Positions 60,056-64,000 of a DNA stretch of 64,000 bases are shown here, in pieces. This stretch comes from Sphingorhabdus pulchriflava (lineage in GTDB: Bacteria > Pseudomonadota > Alphaproteobacteria > Sphingomonadales > Sphingomonadaceae). The notes beneath the pieces are model-generated. The model was not told where the DNA came from. It did no database searches and was given only the letters and a program-made list of their open reading frames with translations. The stretch's first letter is position 1. Each line of letters opens with the position of its first letter. The DNA lies in the NCBI RefSeq assembly GCF_003367235.1, contig NZ_QRGP01000001.1:1798001-1862000 (forward strand), in the 5' to 3' direction. The position numbers were made by a program, and so were the translations under genes.

Positions 60056-60691
60056 TCAATAACCCATCAGGCTCATCACTTCCTTGCGGCTCGACTGATC
60101 GTCGAGGAAGCAGCCGATGAGCTTGGAGGTGATCATGTTGACGCCGTGCACCTTCACCCCGCGCCCGGTCATGCAGCCATGCTGTGCCTCGATCACCACC
60201 GCGACGCCTTCGGGCTTCAGATGGTCCCAGATGCAGTTGGCGACCTCTGCCGTCAGCCGTTCCTGCACCTGCAGGCGGCGGGCGAAGCCGTGGAGGACGC
60301 GGGCGAGCTTGGATATACCGACAACGCGGTCGGTCGGCATATAAGCGATTGAGGCCTTACCGATGATCGGCGCCATATGATGCTCGCAATGCGACTGGAA
60401 CGGAATGTCTTTCAGCAGCACGAGCTCGTGATAGCCGCCGACTTCTTCAAATGTGCGCGATAGATGGACCGAAGGATCCTCGCCATAGCCCGCGCAATAT
60501 TCGCGCCATGCACGGCCAACACGGCGCGGTGTATCGATCAGGCCTTCGCGGCGCGGATCGTCCCCCGTCCAACGGATGAGCGTCTTGATTGCTTCGAGCA
60601 CCTCGTCCGGAACGACAACTTTACCGCTCTCGTCAATCTCGTCATCATAATGAATGTGCGCGATGGGAAACACCATTTCGGGTCTGTTCAT
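60056..60691 (-). CDS. folE: GTP cyclohydrolase I
   Basis: A 211-residue enzyme: DDPRREGLIDTPRRVGRAWR, the zinc ligands in FQSHCEHHMAPIIGKASIAY (Cys, His) and EAQHGCMTGRGVKVHGVNMI (second Cys), and GISKLARVLHGFARRLQVQE. It makes dihydroneopterin triphosphate, the first step to folate. The ATG at 60691 has AGGAGG upstream; the longer frame to 60712 has no such site. Confidence 0.97.
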   Translation of the reverse strand: MNRPEMVFPIAHIHYDDEIDESGKVVVPDEVLEAIKTLIRWTGDDPRREGLIDTPRRVGRAWREYCAGYGEDPSVHLSRTFEEVGGYHELVLLKDIPFQSHCEHHMAPIIGKASIAYMPTDRVVGISKLARVLHGFARRLQVQERLTAEVANCIWDHLKPEGVAVVIEAQHGCMTGRGVKVHGVNMITSKLIGCFLDDQSSRKEVMSLMGY

Positions 60692-60784
60692 GCTGGTCCT
60701 CCTGCCGATCAACTCGGTCTCTAGACTATCCAGCTACGCTTGCCCGCCTTTCCATTCCATACAGCCAAAGGCCTTTAGGGTTAA

Positions 60785-61438
60785 TCACCCGATAGCCTGC
60801 CCCGTTTTCGCCCAGTCGGCGAGGAATCCTTCGATGCCCTTGTCGGTGAGGACATGCTTGAACAGCCCCTTGATCACCGATGGCGGCGCAGTCATCACAT
60901 CGGCGCCGATCTTTGCCGCCTCCAGCACATGGATGCCGTGGCGCACGCTGGCGACAAGGATTTCAGTACCGAAATCATAATTGTCATAGATCAGGCGAAT
61001 ATCGGAAATCAGGTTCATGCCATCGAAGCCGTTGTCGTCGTGGCGGCCAACAAAGGGCGAAATGAAGGTCGCACCCGCCTTGGCCGCGAGCAGCGCCTGA
61101 TTGGCTGAGAAACAAAGCGTGACATTCACCATCGTGCCATCGCTGGTCAACGCCTTGCTGGTTTTAAGTCCGTCTATGGTAAGCGGCACTTTGATGCAGA
61201 CATTGTCCGCAATCTTGCGCAGAACCTCCGCCTCTTTCATCATCGTCGCATGATCGAGTGCGACGACCTCCGCCGAAACCGGCCCGTCGGTCAGCCCGCA
61301 AATCTCCTTGGTCACTTCCATGAAATCGCGGCCGGATTTCATGATCAACGATGGGTTGGTGGTTACACCATCCAGCAGGCCGGTGGCGGCCAGTTCCTTG
61401 ATGTCGTCGATTTCGGCGGTGTCGGCGAAGAATTTCAT
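60785..61438 (-). CDS. tal: Small transaldolase / fructose-6-phosphate aldolase family
   Basis: A 217-residue protein of the TalC/FSA type: [37 protein letters not shown], the Schiff-base Lys in [16 protein letters not shown] (about residue 86), [20 protein letters not shown] and [16 protein letters not shown]. It acts in the pentose phosphate pathway as a transaldolase or aldolase. Confidence 0.95.
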   Translation of the reverse strand: MKFFADTAEIDDIKELAATGLLDGVTTNPSLIMKSGRDFMEVTKEICGLTDGPVSAEVVALDHATMMKEAEVLRKIADNVCIKVPLTIDGLKTSKALTSDGTMVNVTLCFSANQALLAAKAGATFISPFVGRHDDNGFDGMNLISDIRLIYDNYDFGTEILVASVRHGIHVLEAAKIGADVMTAPPSVIKGLFKHVLTDKGIEGFLADWAKTGQAIG

Positions 61439-61548
61439 GTGCGGCCTACTCTCAAATTTGGTGAAGAATCGAATATAATGCCTAATGGCAAAATGCTCGC
61501 CGGTTGGACAGGTTATTTCGACCGCCGATGCTGTTCCCAACTTGCGAA

Positions 61549-63210
61549 CTAGGCACCCGCGCTTTTGCTGTGCAGCAACAACGTCGAAATTGTGGAGCGC
61601 AATTGCGCCGGGCGTATCGGTTTTTTCAAAACGGTGACCGCTGGCTGATCGGGCATTTGCCTGACCTTACTTTCGTCATGTCCCGTCAGGATCAGCGCGG
61701 GCAGATCGGGCCCCATTTGTGCCCGGGCGACGGCGACCACTTCCTCGCCCGTAACACCACCGCCGAGATCGAAGTCGGTAATCAGCAGATCATAATCGCC
61801 AGCACGCATCCGATCGGGGAGTCCCGAATGCGCATCGACTTCACAGCCCCATGCGGTGAGCAAATCGCGCATGGCATCCATCACGTCAGCATCATCCTCA
61901 ACCAGCAAGACGTTTCGCCCCTTTAACGGTAAGCGCGGATCGAACCTTTTGGCCCGCAAGGTTTCAGGAGCGACATCTGTCACCAGCTCAATACCCTGCA
62001 GTTTTATCGAAGTTCCCTTGCCATGTTCGGAATGGATGGCCACCTCTATCCCCAGCAACGCGGAAATCCGTTTGACGATGGAAAGGCCCAGCCCAACGCC
62101 CTGGCGGTCTGGATCGCCGCGTTCCCGGACCTGGAAGAATTCATCAAAAACGCGCATCAAATGTTCGCTGGCGATGCCTTCGCCATTGTCGCAAACTTGA
62201 ATCATCACCCGATCACCTGCCGACCGGCAGCCGAGTACAACCTTGCCATCGATGCTATGCTTGATCGCGTTCGAAATGAGATTCTGCAAAATGGTGGTTA
62301 ACAAGGCACGATCGCAACGCACAATTTTGGTTGTCTTGACGACCTGGAAATCGACATTCGACCAGGCAGCGGCTGCTGAATTCTGCGCTTCGAGTTCGGC
62401 AAATATCTGTCCCAGCGCGATTGGCTCGATTTCCGCCTTCAGCGTGCCGCTATCAAGCGTCGATACGTCGAGCAAAGACCGAAAAAGGCGAGCCACACCC
62501 TGCAACGATCTGTCAATGCGGTCGGCGATAACGCGCTGCTCGCGCGACAAACCTGTGCGCCTGAGCGTTTCCAGAAACAGCCCGATCGCATGTACCGGCT
62601 GGCGAAGATCATGGCTGGCTTGAGCCAGAAAACGTGACTTTGACAAACTGGCATCTTCAGCGGCGCGCAACGCCCGGTCATTCGCGCGGAGCAATGTATA
62701 ACCATAATGAGGGATGATCAGCGCGGTTATCGACAATGTCGCCACCATGCTGGGGTCCGCTTGCCAATATGGCGTCAGCCAGAATATCGCGAACAAGCTG
62801 ATTTGGGCCATGAATGTGGCAATAATCAAATATCGCCGTCCAAATCGAAAACCGTTCCCCATGGTTACCCAGAGAATGACCGCATAAAGCGGCAACATCA
62901 CGACGCAACCGGCGATTATCCCATAAGATAGGCCGGCAAAGTCATTCACCATTACTGCGATGCGGCGGGCCGGATAATGTCCCGGATAGGCTTTGGTATG
63001 CAAAAGGATTGCGACCGAAACCGGTAGGAAAAACACATTATAGGTCAGAACGTTGCGGGCCCATTCCTCTAAGCGGAGTCCGCCCGTCATATAGTAATTT
63101 GTAGCCAGGATGTAGAGGATGATCGTGAACAACATCCCCATCCGGTTCCACGCTTGACCGATATCAGCCTTCAACTCGGTAGGCGTTGCTTCATATCGCT
63201 TGAATAACAT
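61549..63210 (-). CDS. Membrane hybrid sensor histidine kinase / response regulator
   Basis: A 553-residue protein: about five or six N-terminal transmembrane helices (residues about 25-175), a His-kinase domain with [20 protein letters not shown] (H box), ATPase motifs [26 protein letters not shown] and [14 protein letters not shown], and a C-terminal receiver domain ([20 protein letters not shown], Asp in [12 protein letters not shown], Lys in [13 protein letters not shown]). There is no DNA-binding output, so signal must pass to a separate regulator. The sensed signal is unknown. Confidence 0.92.
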   Translation of the reverse strand: MLFKRYEATPTELKADIGQAWNRMGMLFTIILYILATNYYMTGGLRLEEWARNVLTYNVFFLPVSVAILLHTKAYPGHYPARRIAVMVNDFAGLSYGIIAGCVVMLPLYAVILWVTMGNGFRFGRRYLIIATFMAQISLFAIFWLTPYWQADPSMVATLSITALIIPHYGYTLLRANDRALRAAEDASLSKSRFLAQASHDLRQPVHAIGLFLETLRRTGLSREQRVIADRIDRSLQGVARLFRSLLDVSTLDSGTLKAEIEPIALGQIFAELEAQNSAAAAWSNVDFQVVKTTKIVRCDRALLTTILQNLISNAIKHSIDGKVVLGCRSAGDRVMIQVCDNGEGIASEHLMRVFDEFFQVRERGDPDRQGVGLGLSIVKRISALLGIEVAIHSEHGKGTSIKLQGIELVTDVAPETLRAKRFDPRLPLKGRNVLLVEDDADVMDAMRDLLTAWGCEVDAHSGLPDRMRAGDYDLLITDFDLGGGVTGEEVVAVARAQMGPDLPALILTGHDESKVRQMPDQPAVTVLKKPIRPAQLRSTISTLLLHSKSAGA

Positions 63211-63303
63211 AAACTCTCATACCCGCAGCTTGCTGCAGTCTGTCGGAAGAATGCAGTATGTTACCGGCGGATTTTTTGGAAACCAGACGCCAGACACTGC
63301 TTT

Positions 63304-63984
63304 CTATCTGAGCAAGCCGAATACGCCAATTAGCAAAGGATCGTTGGTTTTTTGCGGATTGGCACGAATGCCCTCTTCCTCGAGCCCAATCGCTGCCCAA
63401 ATCGCATCGTCAGCTTTGCGTGTAATATCCTGCCCCAATGCCGCCATATCAAAGCCGGTAACCGACTGGACCGCGCGATTGATGACCTGATCGTCGAACA
63501 AGCGCAGACCATCGGAAATACCGGGAAGCATCGCGTCAAACAACGCGATGCCCATCTTGCCGCGCAAAAAACGGGTCGCTGCTTGCGGCCCGCCGCGCAC
63601 AATTTCATCGGCGGCCTCGATACTGACCATCCGGATCGTGTCTGCAATCAACGGAGCGGCGCGTTCCGCACCTTTTTCGGCGGCCCTATTGAGTTGGCGC
63701 TGCAGCCGGTCTCGGAAGGACTGGCTTTGCAGCACGACCGAGAGAATTCCCGTACCGCGACCGCCGCCCAACCGGTCTGGCAAGGCGATACGTGCCACCG
63801 AATGGTCGTAAAAACCACCCGGTTGCAACAGCAGCGCAAACGCATTTTGCGATGCCGCCACCAGCAACCGGCGAATGACTTCAGCAAGGCTGTAGCGAGG
63901 CCCTGAAGCGCAACCAACCAGAGCGAGCGTCGCCCCGGCGGCACCTGCCAGCAGAAGTTGGCGGCGTTCGAACAATATGGACAT
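63304..63984 (-). CDS. DUF4197 lipoprotein
   Basis: A 226-residue protein with a Tat-like lipoprotein signal (ERRQLLLAGAAGATLALVGC, Cys about residue 25). The DUF4197 body shows FYDHSVARIALPDRLGG, SFRDRLQRQLNRAAEKGAER, GKMGIALFDAMLPGISDGL and FDMAALGQDITRKADDAIWA. The function is unknown; such proteins are periplasmic or outer-membrane-anchored. Confidence 0.88.
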   Translation of the reverse strand: MSILFERRQLLLAGAAGATLALVGCASGPRYSLAEVIRRLLVAASQNAFALLLQPGGFYDHSVARIALPDRLGGGRGTGILSVVLQSQSFRDRLQRQLNRAAEKGAERAAPLIADTIRMVSIEAADEIVRGGPQAATRFLRGKMGIALFDAMLPGISDGLRLFDDQVINRAVQSVTGFDMAALGQDITRKADDAIWAAIGLEEEGIRANPQKTNDPLLIGVFGLLR

Positions 63985-64000
63985 GAAGCGACTCCTCCCA

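Noticed and set aside
58485-60062. 525-codon open frame on the plus strand
   Set aside because: It is antisense to ktrB, low-complexity, Arg/Gln/Asp-rich and without motifs.
1-64000. CRISPR array or rRNA operon
   Set aside because: No series of regularly spaced direct repeats and no rRNA-like sequence was seen on reading; only a tRNA fragment is present.

Overview
The window looks like chromosome of a sphingomonad alphaproteobacterium (Sphingopyxis/Sphingorhabdus/Sphingomonas type). This rests on GC-rich codon use, the fabD-fabG-acpP-fabF block, rpsF-rpsR-rplI with a long L9 tail, the strawberry-notch/toprim/ParB island backbone, and a gene-transfer-agent-type endolysin/holin pair. Family assignments come from reading translations and motifs; no database search was run.

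Positions 1 to about 32,374 are read as the right part of an integrated mobile island. Its right end is the 3' part of a tRNA-Pro gene (32330-32374), a typical attachment site, next to a P4-type tyrosine integrase that reads leftwards. The left end, expected to carry the intact tRNA-Pro, is outside the window. Backbone genes are a RES/Xre toxin-antitoxin pair (toxin cut by the window edge), an ArdC-type anti-restriction protein, a large ParB-family protein, a 1413-residue methyltransferase/helicase of the strawberry-notch type, a toprim/zinc-finger primase-like protein, a VirB1-like lytic transglycosylase and a small DUF5818-like protein. An AbiE (type IV) toxin-antitoxin operon, a small second tyrosine recombinase and an IS110/IS1111-type insertion sequence are also present.

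The main cargo (6830-23073) is a nitrate-respiration module. It holds a double-length NarK nitrate/nitrite transporter, the membrane nitrate reductase narGHJI, a parvulin-type prolyl isomerase, moaA and moaB in one tightly overlapping operon. A cysteine-free Crp/Fnr regulator (NarR-like) is divergent from narK. Next come an outer-membrane porin and a divergent operon of a CopD-like membrane protein, NnrS and a beta-carbonic anhydrase. Three TTGAT-N4-ATCAA-type boxes sit in exactly the promoters of this module. No nitrite reductase is present, so the module should reduce nitrate to nitrite and export it.

From 32.5 kb on, the content is ordinary chromosome. It comprises a NYN/OST-HTH protein; an acyl-CoA dehydrogenase pair with SDR and nitronate monooxygenase; the endolysin/holin pair; a 28-bp perfect inverted repeat; a cobalamin riboswitch controlling a BtuB-type receptor and an unknown small membrane protein; a 2'-5' RNA ligase-like protein; an alkyl-sulfatase-like metallohydrolase; mltG with a fatty-acid synthesis cluster containing a crotonase; a Ca2+/H+ antiporter; a cytochrome b561-like protein with a membrane-tethered LuxR regulator; a divergent ldcA/mpl peptidoglycan-recycling pair; a 5'-nucleotidase lipoprotein; rpsF-rpsR-rplI; a Ktr-type potassium system; folE; a transaldolase; a hybrid histidine kinase; and a DUF4197 lipoprotein.
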